Source of the DNA: an uncultured bacterium
GTDB taxonomy: Bacteria > Bacillota > Clostridia > Oscillospirales > Oscillospiraceae
Length of the DNA: 64,000 nt
NCBI GenBank assembly: GCA_949840775.1
Contig: CATKXO010000006.1
Span: 1 to 64,000, forward strand
Direction: 5' to 3'
Shown here: positions 9,021-17,019 of the stretch, one piece after another
How positions within the stretch are numbered: position 1 is the stretch's first letter
How the letters are laid out: every line of letters begins with the position of its first letter
The notes under the pieces: model-generated
What the model was told of the DNA's origin: nothing
The model's database searches: none
The model's input: the letters and a program-made list of their open reading frames with translations, nothing else
Made by a program: the position numbers and the translations under genes

Positions 9021-11396
9021 TTACAGATTCTTGTTCTCCTCTTGTGCACATTGCTCAGAGATCGACCGGTCGATTTCCGCCGCCCGGCCGGCGTAGAAGT
9101 CGCACAGCTCGGCGGCCAGCTCCAAGTCGGGGCCCTCGGCGATGACCCGCAGGGCGGAGCGCCGGGCGATGGGGGTGAGGTAGACCCAGCCGCTGCCGGT
9201 GCGCATCCGCAGTCCCTCCCCGGCGGGCTGGCGGGACTGCTCCCGGGCCAGTGCCTGCATCACCCGTCCCCGGTCGGAGGACAGGGGGACCTCCCGCCTC
9301 CAGGCGGAGAAGCGGGGCGTCTTGGTCGCCAATGCCTCCAGCTTTTGCCCCGAGACAGCCATCCGGGAACAGATGCGCACCGCCGCAGCGGGGGCCTGGC
9401 GCAGCCAGGGCTGGACGGCATAGAGCGCCCGGGCCTGGTCTCCGTCACGGTCCAGGCGGAGAACGGTCCCTCCATACCCGGCGGCCACCAGCTCCACTGC
9501 GGCGCTGGCCCCGGCGGGGACGGCCACCTTCCCGGAGCCGTTTTCCATCTCAATGAGGACGGCCAGGGCAAGCAGCTGGCCCGGGTCTGCCAATGCCCCC
9601 CGTTCGTCCTGGGCGGTGAGGGAGAAGCCGCCCCGCTGGGCGTGGAAGGCGGCGATGCCGGGCCGCCACTCCTTCTCCAGCCTGCATCCCAGGGCGGCCA
9701 GGGCAGCCCGGAGGGCCCGGTCCTCCGGCGTGGTGTCTCCCACCGCCACGGTCACCCGGCGCAGGGAGGGGCGGTGGAGGCCGGCCTCTGCCGCCGTCTG
9801 TTTGGCCCACTGCTCCTGGGAAAAATCCAGCTGCCGCAATCGGCCCACCTTATCCCCCCTCGTCCGCCGCACCTCCCCCTGGAGGAGGGCGTGCTCCAGC
9901 TTCCGCTCCCGGGCCCGGCCCAGGGGCAGGCCGCTTTGATCGAAGAGGTGGAGGTAGACGGTATTTTCACTCTCCTCCACAAAGAGGGAGACCGGAATCT
10001 GCTGAAAGGCGGCCAGCGCCGCCCCCTGGACGGGGCTGGAGAGGGCGTGGGTGAGCACTTCGCCCCCTGCGGCAGCGGCCCCCACCGCCGCGGCCCGGGC
10101 CAGCATTCCCGCTCCGGGCGTGGGGGAGCATCCGATTCCCACCTGGCCCTCCTGCCCTAAAATGCTGCCCAGGGTGAGCAGGGCCTCCGGGCCCGTGTCC
10201 TCCCCCAGCACCCCACGGATGACGCCGCTGTCCCCAAAGCGGAGCACGCCCTTCTGGCTCCCGCTGGTGATGGACCGGGCCAGCCGGCAGGCGGCAGGGG
10301 CGGTCTGGCCGGGCCAGAGGCGGACCCGTTCCAGCAGGGTACTCCCCTCTTCGGCCAGGGCGTTTTCTCCCAGAACCGCTCCCTCGTTGAGAACGCTCCC
10401 CTTCCGGGCGGAGGCGTCTTTACAGAGGATGGCCCCGTACAGGGTGCTCCGGGGCCCGGCTGCGGCATTTTCCAGCAAAATGGACCGCTGGACCATCGCC
10501 TTTTCCCCCACGGAGGCCCCCCGGTCCAGCACTGTGTGGGGCCCGATCAGACAGCCCGCCCCCAGGGATACCTCCTCGCCGATCCAGCAGGGGGGCACCA
10601 GATTCAGCCCCTTGGGCAGAGGCCGGGCGGACCAGACCCCCGCCTCCCGCTTGGGCAGACCCATGTTCAGCGTTACCTTGCCGGACAGGGCGTCGCAGGT
10701 GCAGTCCAGATAGGCGCGGCAGTCCCCCATGTCGCACCAGTAGCCCTCCAGGGGCAGGCCGTACAGAGGGGCGCCCTCCCGGAGCAGGGCGGGGAACAGG
10801 TCCTTGCCGAAGTCCCAGGGCCTGTCCTGGGGGACCCGTTCCATGGCGGCGGGGGAGAGGACGTAAATGCCGGTGTTGATCTGGTCGGTGAAGACCTGGC
10901 CCCAGCCCGGCTTTTCCACAAAGCGCTCCACCCGGCCATTGCTGCCGGTGAGGACCAGGCCGTACTCCAGGGGGTTTTTGTGGTGGTAGAGCCCCAGCGT
11001 GGCCTGAGCCCCCTGCTGCCGGTGGAACTCCATCAGGACGGTGAGGTCCAGGTCGCAGACGCAGTCCCCGCTGATGACCAGCATGTCCTCCCCTCCGATG
11101 TGGGACATGCAGTTTTTTACGCTGCCCGCCGTTCCCAGGGGCTCCTCCTCCACAAACCAGGTCAGCTGCACCCCCAGCCGGTCCCCGCTGCCGAAGTAAT
11201 CCATAATCATCTGGGGCTTGTAGCACAGGGTGACGCAGATGTCGCTTACCCCGTGGACTTTCAGCAGATTGATGATGTGCTCCATCACCGGCCGCCCCAG
11301 CAGCGAGGTCATGGGCTTGGGGGCGCCCAGGGACAGGGGACGCAGCCGGGTGCCCTCGCCTCCCGCCATAATAACAGCTTTCAAACTGTTCGCCAT
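9021..11396 (-). CDS. nucleotidyltransferase / beta-helix / phosphomannomutase-like fusion
   Basis: A 791-residue cytoplasmic protein. Residues about 5-235 form a sugar-nucleotidyltransferase with MAGGEGTRLRPLS, the PKPM lysine motif and SGDCVCD, as in mannose-1-phosphate guanylyltransferases. About 240-370 is a left-handed beta-helix region. The C-terminal 400 residues follow the phosphomannomutase layout (GDSGVIRG; LHLFDQSGLPL; RERKLE). However, the phosphoserine loop (usually TASHNP) and the DGDxDR metal loop are not recognisable. The first domain is likely active on a hexose 1-phosphate; the mutase part looks inactive. Start 11396 gives MANSLKAVIMAGG. Confidence 0.8.
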   Translation of the reverse strand: MANSLKAVIMAGGEGTRLRPLSLGAPKPMTSLLGRPVMEHIINLLKVHGVSDICVTLCYKPQMIMDYFGSGDRLGVQLTWFVEEEPLGTAGSVKNCMSHIGGEDMLVISGDCVCDLDLTVLMEFHRQQGAQATLGLYHHKNPLEYGLVLTGSNGRVERFVEKPGWGQVFTDQINTGIYVLSPAAMERVPQDRPWDFGKDLFPALLREGAPLYGLPLEGYWCDMGDCRAYLDCTCDALSGKVTLNMGLPKREAGVWSARPLPKGLNLVPPCWIGEEVSLGAGCLIGPHTVLDRGASVGEKAMVQRSILLENAAAGPRSTLYGAILCKDASARKGSVLNEGAVLGENALAEEGSTLLERVRLWPGQTAPAACRLARSITSGSQKGVLRFGDSGVIRGVLGEDTGPEALLTLGSILGQEGQVGIGCSPTPGAGMLARAAAVGAAAAGGEVLTHALSSPVQGAALAAFQQIPVSLFVEESENTVYLHLFDQSGLPLGRARERKLEHALLQGEVRRTRGDKVGRLRQLDFSQEQWAKQTAAEAGLHRPSLRRVTVAVGDTTPEDRALRAALAALGCRLEKEWRPGIAAFHAQRGGFSLTAQDERGALADPGQLLALAVLIEMENGSGKVAVPAGASAAVELVAAGYGGTVLRLDRDGDQARALYAVQPWLRQAPAAAVRICSRMAVSGQKLEALATKTPRFSAWRREVPLSSDRGRVMQALAREQSRQPAGEGLRMRTGSGWVYLTPIARRSALRVIAEGPDLELAAELCDFYAGRAAEIDRSISEQCAQEENKNL

Positions 11397-11448
11397 CCTT
11401 CCGTCAGTTCAGTAGGCTTAGTATGGCTGGGGGCGGCCGGTTTCAATC

Positions 11449-11477
11449 TTGTTCGGGCAAGTAAAATATGGTATACT
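11449..11477 (+). promoter_or_regulatory. promoter of ArsC-family gene
   Basis: TTGTTC at 11449-11454, a 17-base spacer and TATACT at 11472-11477. Confidence 0.7.
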
Positions 11478-11510
11478 GGTGGGACAGATTAGAGAGACGG
11501 GAGAACAGCC

Positions 11511-11843
11511 ATGAATATTCAGATTTTCGGCAAAAGTAAGTGCTTCGATACCAAAAAAGCGGAGCGGTGGTTTAAGGAGCGGCGGATCAGGTTCCAGGCG
11601 GTGGACCTGAAGAAGCAGGGCATGAGCCTGGGGGAGCTGGCCAGCGTGAAAAACGCGGTGGGGCTGGAGGCCATGGTGGACCCCAGGCACCCGGACGCGG
11701 TGCTGGTGTCCTATCTGGCCTCTGACCAGGCCAAGCTGGAAAAGCTCTTTGAGGACCCCCTCCTCCTCCGCACCCCCGTTGTCCGCAACGGCCGGCAGGC
11801 GACGGTGGGGTACTGTCCGGAGGTGTGGGAGCGCTGGACATAA
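11511..11843 (+). CDS. ArsC/Spx-family thioredoxin-fold protein
   Basis: A 110-residue protein of the arsenate reductase C/Spx superfamily. It opens IQIFGKSKCFDTKKAERWF, with the single active-site Cys11 in the position of the ArsC catalytic cysteine. It retains the RTPVVRNGR segment (residues 87-95) typical of the family. There is no second CxxC cysteine, so it is not Spx with its redox switch. It is annotated in many Clostridia only as ArsC family; arsenate reduction is unproven. It is divergent from the 9021-11396 gene. Confidence 0.8.
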   Translation: MNIQIFGKSKCFDTKKAERWFKERRIRFQAVDLKKQGMSLGELASVKNAVGLEAMVDPRHPDAVLVSYLASDQAKLEKLFEDPLLLRTPVVRNGRQATVGYCPEVWERWT

Positions 11844-11911
11844 AAGTCCGTTTTATTGTACGCTGTCTTTGCTATGCTGGGGCGTGAAACCTGGAAAGGA
11901 GGAAAAAGCCA

Positions 11912-12898
11912 ATGCCAAAAAGCTGCAATCAGAAAACAAAGCTGCTCCACCTGTGCCAAATGCTTCTGCATAAGACCGATGAGGACCATCCGCTTACGGT
12001 GCCCCAGATCATCGAGGAGCTGGCCCGGCAGGACATCAAGGCCGAACGCAAGAGCATCTACGACGACCTGGAGTCCCTGCGCCTGTTCGGGCTGGATGTC
12101 CAGTCCCGGAAGGGCAAGGTCCCCGGCTGGTTTGTGGGGGCGCGGGAGTTTGAGCTGCCCGAGGTCAAGCTGCTGATGGACGCGGTGCAGTCCTCCCGGT
12201 TCATCACCCAAAAGAAGAGCGACGCCCTCATCCGCAAGCTGGAGGGGCTGGCCAGCGTCCACCAGGCGGGCCAGCTCCAGCGGCAGGTGTATGTCTCGGG
12301 CCGGATCAAGGTGATGAACGAGAGCATCTACTACAACGTGGACAAGCTCCACGCCGCCATCGCGGGGCGGAGGGCCATCACCTTCAAATACTTTGACTAT
12401 GATATTGCCCGGCGCAAGGTGTACCGTCAGGAGGGGAAGCGGTATATGGTCTCCCCCTACGGCCTGATTTGGAACAGCGAGAACTACTATCTGGTGGCCT
12501 TTGACCACACCCACCGGGAGCTGCGCCACTACCGGGTGGACAAGATGACCGAGATCGTGGTCACCAACCTGGAGCGGGAGGGGCAGGACCAGTACCCCGG
12601 CTTCCAGCTGGCTGAGTACGGCCAGAAGCACTTTGGCATGTACAGCGGCCAGGAGACAAGGATTACCCTCCGGGGACGGAGAGACAAGGCCCATCTGGTA
12701 TGGGACCGGTTCGGCCAGGATGTGATTCTGGTGCCGGACGGGGAGGAGCACTTCACCGTCACCCTGCCGGTGGTGATAAGCCCTCAGTTCTTCGGCTGGC
12801 TGCTGGGGCTGGACGGCAGCGTCACCCTGACGGGGCCGAAAGAGGCGGTGGCCGCCTACCGCCGCCTTCTCGCCGCCGCCCTGGAGGAGCTGTCTTAA
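11912..12898 (+). CDS. WYL-domain transcriptional regulator
   Basis: A 328-residue regulator of the YafY/WYL type. An N-terminal winged helix-turn-helix (about residues 10-80) contains HPLTVPQIIEELARQDI. The WYL domain at about 140-230 has AITFKYFDYD and YMVSPYGLIWNSENYYLVAF, and a WCX-like C-terminus follows. WYL regulators sense small ligands or nucleic-acid fragments and often control DNA repair or defence genes. No such target is adjacent. The ATG at 11912 follows GGAAAGGAGG. Confidence 0.9.
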   Translation: MPKSCNQKTKLLHLCQMLLHKTDEDHPLTVPQIIEELARQDIKAERKSIYDDLESLRLFGLDVQSRKGKVPGWFVGAREFELPEVKLLMDAVQSSRFITQKKSDALIRKLEGLASVHQAGQLQRQVYVSGRIKVMNESIYYNVDKLHAAIAGRRAITFKYFDYDIARRKVYRQEGKRYMVSPYGLIWNSENYYLVAFDHTHRELRHYRVDKMTEIVVTNLEREGQDQYPGFQLAEYGQKHFGMYSGQETRITLRGRRDKAHLVWDRFGQDVILVPDGEEHFTVTLPVVISPQFFGWLLGLDGSVTLTGPKEAVAAYRRLLAAALEELS

Positions 12899-12972
12899 TT
12901 GACGCTTCTTAGGAACTTTTCTTTAAAATACATAAAAAACTGTCGGACCCAGTGGTAATTTTCACAGAGCTG

Positions 12973-12981
12973 TGATATGAT
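12973..12981 (+). promoter_or_regulatory. extended -10 element before nfeD-like gene
   Basis: TGATATGAT (TG-n-TATGAT) at 12973-12981, with no clear -35 hexamer. It lies 47 bases before the gene at 13028. Confidence 0.5.
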
Positions 12982-13027
12982 AAACATGTAAGGTTGCAGC
13001 TGCTGACCCGAGAAAGGAGGGATCGCT

Positions 13028-13450
13028 ATGACAATTTTTTGGCTGGCTGCATTTATTGTCTTCGCCATCGGCGAGGCGGTAACGGTGGGCCTGGTCTCCG
13101 TCTGGTTCGCCGTGGGCGCCCTGGCGGGGCTCTTTGCAGCGGCTCTGGGGGCCGGGCTCTGGCTTCAGATCGCGGTGTTCCTGGGGGTGTCCGCCCTGGC
13201 CCTGGCCCTGTTCAAGCCGCTGAGCAGCAAGCTCCTCAAATCCAAGCCCTCCGCCACCAACGCCGACCGGGTGATCGGCGCCCAGGCCCTGGTCACTGAG
13301 ACCATCGACAACGCCCAGGCCCAGGGACAGGTGCGGGTAAAGGGACAGGTCTGGTCGGCCCGCTCTGCCCAGGACGTGGTCATCCCCGCCGGGCGGGACG
13401 TAAAGGTCCTGCGCATCGAAGGCGTAAAGGTCATTGTAGAAATTGTGTAA
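13028..13450 (+). CDS. NfeD-like membrane protein
   Basis: A 140-residue protein with two hydrophobic helices in the first 65 residues and a soluble C-terminal OB-fold domain (about residues 85-140, ending KVLRIEGVKVIVEIV). This is the short NfeD type. NfeD proteins are encoded beside SPFH/stomatin genes and work with them in membrane microdomains, and the SPFH gene starts 38 bases downstream. The RBS is GAAAGGAGGG. Confidence 0.88.
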   Translation: MTIFWLAAFIVFAIGEAVTVGLVSVWFAVGALAGLFAAALGAGLWLQIAVFLGVSALALALFKPLSSKLLKSKPSATNADRVIGAQALVTETIDNAQAQGQVRVKGQVWSARSAQDVVIPAGRDVKVLRIEGVKVIVEIV

Positions 13451-13487
13451 GACGGATACAGACCGCAGTTAATAAGGAGGAAACAAA

Positions 13488-14462
13488 ATGGAATATCTCA
13501 TTCCCACCCTGATCGTCATTGTCATTGCCATCGTGATTTTCTCGCTGCTGGCAAGCATTGTGCGCATCGTGCCCCAGTCCCGGGCCTACGTCGTCACCTG
13601 GCTGGGCACCTTCCACTCCGTTTGGGACGCGGGCGTCCACTTCAAGGTGCCTATTGTGGAGCGGATTGTCAAAAACGTGTCTTTGAAGGAGCAGGTGGTG
13701 GACTTCGCCCCCCAGCCCGTTATCACCAAGGACAACGTGACCATGCAGATCGACTCGGTGGTCTACTTCCAGATCACCGACCCCAAGCTCTATACCTACG
13801 GCATCGAGAACCCCATGGCCGCCATTGAGAACCTCACCGCCACCACCCTGCGGAACATCATCGGCGACCTGGAGCTGGACCAGACCCTCACCAGCCGTGA
13901 CCACATCAACACCAAAATGCGGGCCCTGCTGGACGAGGCCACCGACCCCTGGGGCATCAAGGTCAACCGGGTGGAGCTGAAGAACATCATGCCTCCCCGT
14001 GACATCCAGGAGTCCATGGAGAAGCAGATGCGGGCCGAGCGGGAACGCCGTGAGGCCATCCTCCAGGCCGAGGGCCAGAAGCAGAGCCAGATTCTGGTGG
14101 CCGAGGGCGAAAAGCAGTCCGCCATCCTCCGGGCCGACGCCGCCAAGCAGGCGGCCATCCTCCAGGCCGAGGGCGCCAAGCAGGCCAAAATCCTGGAGGC
14201 CGAGGCGGAGGCGGAGGCCATTTTGAAGGTCCAGCAGGCCACCGCCGACGCCATCCGCCTCATCAACGAGGCCGCCCCCGGCCAGGGCGTGCTCACCATC
14301 AAGGCGCTGGAGGCCTTCCAGGCCGCCGCCAACGGCAAGGCCACCAAGATCATTATCCCCTCCGAAATCCAGGGTATCGCCGGCCTGGCCGCCGCCGCCA
14401 AGACCGTCTTCGACACCGAGGACCCCAAGGCTACCATTACCAAAACTGTGCCTAAGCAATAA
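13488..14462 (+). CDS. SPFH/band 7 (stomatin-like) protein
   Basis: A 324-residue membrane-anchored scaffold. One N-terminal transmembrane helix lies at about residues 4-24, the band 7 domain at about 25-185, then a long alanine/glutamate-rich coiled coil (about 185-265) with repeats such as ILQAEGQKQSQILVAEGEK. It is the slipin/QmcA type. With the preceding NfeD-like gene it forms the standard pair thought to organise membrane domains and protein quality control. GGAGG precedes the ATG. Confidence 0.93.
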   Translation: MEYLIPTLIVIVIAIVIFSLLASIVRIVPQSRAYVVTWLGTFHSVWDAGVHFKVPIVERIVKNVSLKEQVVDFAPQPVITKDNVTMQIDSVVYFQITDPKLYTYGIENPMAAIENLTATTLRNIIGDLELDQTLTSRDHINTKMRALLDEATDPWGIKVNRVELKNIMPPRDIQESMEKQMRAERERREAILQAEGQKQSQILVAEGEKQSAILRADAAKQAAILQAEGAKQAKILEAEAEAEAILKVQQATADAIRLINEAAPGQGVLTIKALEAFQAAANGKATKIIIPSEIQGIAGLAAAAKTVFDTEDPKATITKTVPKQ

Positions 14463-14477
14463 AAGGAGGTAAATGCA

Positions 14478-14627
14478 ATGCCCACCGAAAAAGATTACAA
14501 GGTAATCGAGAAAGCCACCATTTACGACCTGCGCCGTCTGTTTAAAAACAGCGACAAAGCTACCTACACCAAGGAAGAGCTGTGCGACCTGCTGGACACC
14601 ATCGCGGACGCGAAAGACCAAGAGTAG
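14478..14627 (+). CDS. hypothetical protein, 49 residues
   Basis: A small acidic protein starting MPTEKDYKVIEKATIYDLRR, preceded by AAAAGGAGGT at 14461-14470 and placed 15 bases after the SPFH gene, so probably co-transcribed with it. It is predicted helical and soluble, with one cysteine. I do not recognise the family. Confidence 0.6.
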   Translation: MPTEKDYKVIEKATIYDLRRLFKNSDKATYTKEELCDLLDTIADAKDQE

Positions 14628-14681
14628 CTCATTGTGAAGACGGCACTTGAGTGGCGGGGAAACAATATGGAGGTATCGCAG

Positions 14682-14807
14682 ATGACTGACAAGCAGTTCG
14701 ACAGGATTATAAAAATGATCCGTATGGTTCTGGACGGCTGCAAAGACCTGGAGGAAGCAAAGCAGAAGGTCGAAGAACTGCTGGAAGACGGAAAAAAAGA
14801 AGACTGA
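14682..14807 (+). CDS. hypothetical protein, 41 residues
   Basis: Begins MTDKQFDRIIKMIRMVLDG and ends in a charged helical stretch rich in E and K. GGAGGT at 14669-14674 suits ATG 14682 better than the in-frame ATG at 14667. Similar tiny proteins sit near XRE regulators and mobile-element cargo in Clostridia, but no function is known. A terminator follows directly. Confidence 0.55.
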   Translation: MTDKQFDRIIKMIRMVLDGCKDLEEAKQKVEELLEDGKKED

Positions 14808-14812
14808 AAACG

Positions 14813-14842
14813 GGGCCGGGGAATCATTCCCCGGCCCTTTCC
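14813..14842 (+). terminator. terminator after small ORFs
   Basis: GGGCCGGGGA / TTCCCCGGCCC followed by TTTCC. The stop codon of the opposite-strand gene lies inside the hairpin. Confidence 0.8.
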
Positions 14843-14988
14843 TCCGCCTGTGCAGTTTCTTCGCCGCCAGCAGAAAGATACATCTCCTCACATTTCCGCT
14901 GGGCGGCTATCAGAATATCCAGCGCCTCCTCGCTGGCTCTGAACAAGGTTAAATACATTTCCTTATAATCAGGTATATTATCGGACAT
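14824..14988 (-). CDS. hypothetical protein, 54 residues, divergent from XRE regulator
   Basis: Translation gives MSDNIPDYKEMYLTLFRASE and an acidic C-terminal tail; it is probably an alpha-helical soluble protein. It is preceded by GAGGTGA and by a near-perfect leftward promoter (TTGACA, 18 bases, TATAAT) whose spacer holds an XRE-type operator. The placement implies that the neighbouring XRE protein represses it. The family is unknown; proteins of this shape commonly accompany XRE regulators in mobile regions. Confidence 0.6.
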   Translation of the reverse strand: MSDNIPDYKEMYLTLFRASEEALDILIAAQRKCEEMYLSAGGEETAQAEERAGE

Positions 14989-15005
14989 ACTATCACCTCA
15001 CGGAC

Positions 15006-15058
15006 ATTATAATCGGTAATACCGACTTTTGTCAATATCGGTATTACCGATGTTGTAA
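15006..15058. promoter_or_regulatory. divergent promoters with paired XRE operators
   Basis: Leftward: TTGACA (15035-15030), 18-base spacer, TATAAT (15011-15006). Rightward: TTGTCA at 15029-15034 and a weak TTGTAA at 15053-15058. Two near-identical palindromes, TCGGTAATACCGA at 15013-15025 and TCGGTATTACCGA at 15038-15050, lie one in each spacer with centres 25 bases apart. The -35 elements overlap. Confidence 0.85.
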
Positions 15059-15076
15059 ATTTTCTTCGGTGATAAT

Positions 15077-15307
15077 ATGCTTTTTCCTCGAATCAGAGAA
15101 TTGCGGGAAGACAATGACAAGAAGCAACTGGAGCTTGCAAATTATTTGCACATCAGACCGAACACGTATTCCGACTATGAACTGGGAAAGATTAATGTAC
15201 AAGTTGACACGTTAATCAAGATCGCTGATTTTTACAACGTCAGCCTGGACTATCTGGTGGGCCGGGACGATGTCCCCAACCGGAAACAGAGAAAATTTAC
15301 AACGTAA
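15077..15307 (+). CDS. XRE-family transcriptional regulator
   Basis: A 76-residue DNA-binding protein, essentially one Cro/CI-type helix-turn-helix (residues about 5-60: IRELREDNDKKQLELANYL, then YSDYELGKINV and DFYNVSLDYLVGRDD). It has no ligand domain. It most likely binds the two palindromes between itself and the divergent 54-residue gene, controlling both. The ribosome site is weak (GGTGA), in keeping with low-level autoregulated expression. Confidence 0.9.
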   Translation: MLFPRIRELREDNDKKQLELANYLHIRPNTYSDYELGKINVQVDTLIKIADFYNVSLDYLVGRDDVPNRKQRKFTT

Positions 15308-15362
15308 GTTTTCCCCGCCGCCGCGCATACTGACAGCAAACGCGTCAAGGAGGCAGCAGGCG

Positions 15363-16076
15363 GTGAAGTGGAAAAAATTTGCGGCTTTTTTGTGTGCACT
15401 GGGGCTTGTGCTGATGCTCCCGGCTCCGGAGGGGGCGCTCCAGGCGGACGGCCCGGCGGAGGTCACATTGGAGGACCCGCCCCTGGTGGCCCTTACCTTT
15501 GACGACGGCCCCCGGTCCTCCACCACTGGCCCCCTGCTGGACGGCCTGGAGCTGCGGGAGGTGCCCGCCACCTTCTTTCTGGTGGGCAACCGCATTCCGG
15601 GCAACGAGGACCTGGTCCGCCGCATGGCCGCCGGGGGCCACCAGATCGGCATCCACACCTATGACCACGTGGAGCTGAAGGGGCTGTCCCGCCGGGACTT
15701 CGACCTCCAGGTGGGCAAGACCAGGGCCCTGATTACCGGCCTGGTAGGGGATGGGAACTACTGGCTCCGTCCGCCCTACGGGCTTTTGGACAAGAACGCG
15801 GAGAGCTGGTGCGGCGGGCCGGTGATTCTGTGGTCGGTGGACCCGGAGGACTGGAAGGACAGGGACATCGACCGGATTGTGGCCGCTGTGACGGAACACG
15901 TGTCCGACGGGGACATTATCCTCCTCCACGACCTGTTTCCCAGCTCCGCCCAGGCCGCCCTGCGCATTGTGGACGCCCTGCTGGCCAAGGGGTACTGCTT
16001 CGTCACCGTGGAGCAGCTGATGGAGGAGCGGGGGGTAACTCCGGAGGCGGGGGCGCGGTATCGAAAAATAAATTAA
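15363..16076 (+). CDS. polysaccharide deacetylase (NodB homology), exported
   Basis: A 237-residue cell-envelope enzyme that removes N-acetyl groups from peptidoglycan or a related glycan. AAGGAGG at 15347-15353 sets a GTG start at 15363, giving a short N-terminal membrane or signal segment (about residues 5-22). All NodB motifs are present: TFDDGP (45-50), the zinc-binding HTYDH (98-102), RPPYG (136-140), VDPEDW and ILLHD. It resembles PdaA-type deacetylases of spore-formers. It directly follows the XRE gene but may have a separate promoter. Confidence 0.92.
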   Translation: MKWKKFAAFLCALGLVLMLPAPEGALQADGPAEVTLEDPPLVALTFDDGPRSSTTGPLLDGLELREVPATFFLVGNRIPGNEDLVRRMAAGGHQIGIHTYDHVELKGLSRRDFDLQVGKTRALITGLVGDGNYWLRPPYGLLDKNAESWCGGPVILWSVDPEDWKDRDIDRIVAAVTEHVSDGDIILLHDLFPSSAQAALRIVDALLAKGYCFVTVEQLMEERGVTPEAGARYRKIN

Positions 16077-16092
16077 ATTTTTCCAAAAACGA

Positions 16093-16121
16093 TTGTAATT
16101 TTTCCCGCAATCGTGTAAACT
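16093..16121 (+). promoter_or_regulatory. promoter of 56-residue membrane protein gene
   Basis: TTGTAA at 16093-16098, a 17-base spacer and TAAACT at 16116-16121. An inverted CGATTG / CAATCG overlaps it (16090-16114). Confidence 0.6.
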
Positions 16122-16153
16122 GGGGACAACAGTTTTTCAGAGGAGGTAGGATT

Positions 16154-16324
16154 ATGAAAGTTGCCCGCTTTGTACTGAAGATCGTGGCCCTGTCCCTGGC
16201 CGCCGCTGCCGCCGTGTGTGCCATCATTGCCTATTGGGACGGCCTCACTGAGGTGTGCGGTACCGTCAAGGGAAAGCTCCAGCGCTCCGCCCACGTGGAC
16301 GAGTACGACGATTACGAGGAGTGA
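16154..16324 (+). CDS. small membrane protein, 56 residues
   Basis: Starts MKVARFVLKIVALSLAAAAA after a strong AGGAGGTAGG. One transmembrane helix (about residues 6-27) is followed by a short basic region and the acidic tail VDEYDDYEE. No recognised family. It has its own promoter and terminator, which supports it being real although short. Confidence 0.7.
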   Translation: MKVARFVLKIVALSLAAAAAVCAIIAYWDGLTEVCGTVKGKLQRSAHVDEYDDYEE

Positions 16325-16326
16325 CC

Positions 16327-16366
16327 CAAAAACGGCCGCCGGTTTTGAACCGGCGGCCGTTTTTTA
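16327..16366. terminator. bidirectional terminator
   Basis: AAAACGGCCGCCGGTT / AACCGGCGGCCGTTTTT. It serves the small rightward gene and the convergent permease-like gene. Confidence 0.9.
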
Positions 16367-16882
16367 CCGGCTGTACCATCGGAGGCAGGACACGTCCCCC
16401 TGCCGCCGCAGCAGGGCGGCGGTGAGGCCCCCGTCCGTCAGCAGGGTTGCCAGCATCATCCACCCCACCGGGGCCGGGATGCGGGCCAGCCAGGGGGCCA
16501 GCAGGGGGTGGAGCCAGTACACCAGCCCCAGGGACAGCACCCCCCAGGCCAGGGAGAAGGGCAGGCACACCCTGCCCTGGACATTGCCAGGCAGGTTGCC
16601 GTAGTCCCAGAAGGATACCCCCAGCGCCTTCTCGTGGTAGAGGGCGGCCAGGTATTCCGCAGCCGTGGCGGTCAGTCCGCCCAGAAGGAACAGCGCCCAG
16701 GGCCGCTCGTCCACCCAGCCGGGCAGGGCCAGAATCAGGCAGGCCCCCGCCCCGTACACCGGACACAGGGGCAGTACCAGCAGCCCCTTCCGGTCGGCCC
16801 GCCCACCCGACAGCTTGGCGAAGGCCACCTCAAGGAGAAAGCCTATAAAACTGTAGGTCACAAAGCTCCAAAACCAGATCAC
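16364..16882 (-). CDS. putative ABC transporter permease (CmpB-like integral membrane protein)
   Basis: A 172-residue protein with about five hydrophobic segments. It has SFIGFLLEVAFAKL at the start, GLLVLPLCPVYGAGACLIL, and the conserved EYLAALYHEKALGVSFWDY containing the family's W-D-Y. These match the family annotated as putative ABC transporter permease (ABC_trans_CmpB), whose transport role is unproven. The open frame extends upstream, but GGAGGGGG before the GTG at 16882 and the hydrophobic start fit best. It is divergent from pyrB. Confidence 0.75.
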   Translation of the reverse strand: MIWFWSFVTYSFIGFLLEVAFAKLSGGRADRKGLLVLPLCPVYGAGACLILALPGWVDERPWALFLLGGLTATAAEYLAALYHEKALGVSFWDYGNLPGNVQGRVCLPFSLAWGVLSLGLVYWLHPLLAPWLARIPAPVGWMMLATLLTDGGLTAALLRRQGDVSCLRWYSR

Positions 16883-16958
16883 AAAACCCCCTCCATTCCA
16901 TCTGCTAGGATGTGGAAATTGGAGGGGGGTTATGCGGAAGATTTTGAAAAAGCGCCTA

Positions 16959-16987
16959 TTGCGCAAACCATCGCTTTATGGTAGGAT
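16959..16987 (+). promoter_or_regulatory. pyrB promoter
   Basis: TTGCGC at 16959-16964, a 17-base spacer and TAGGAT at 16982-16987. The leader to pyrB is only about 25 bases, too short for a PyrR attenuator. Confidence 0.55.
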
Positions 16988-17019
16988 ATCGGAAGAAAAA
17001 AGGAGAGGGAGCGGGAGAG

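Noticed and set aside
16993-17019. PyrR-type attenuator before pyrB
   Set aside because: The leader is only about 25 bases and holds no hairpin pair.
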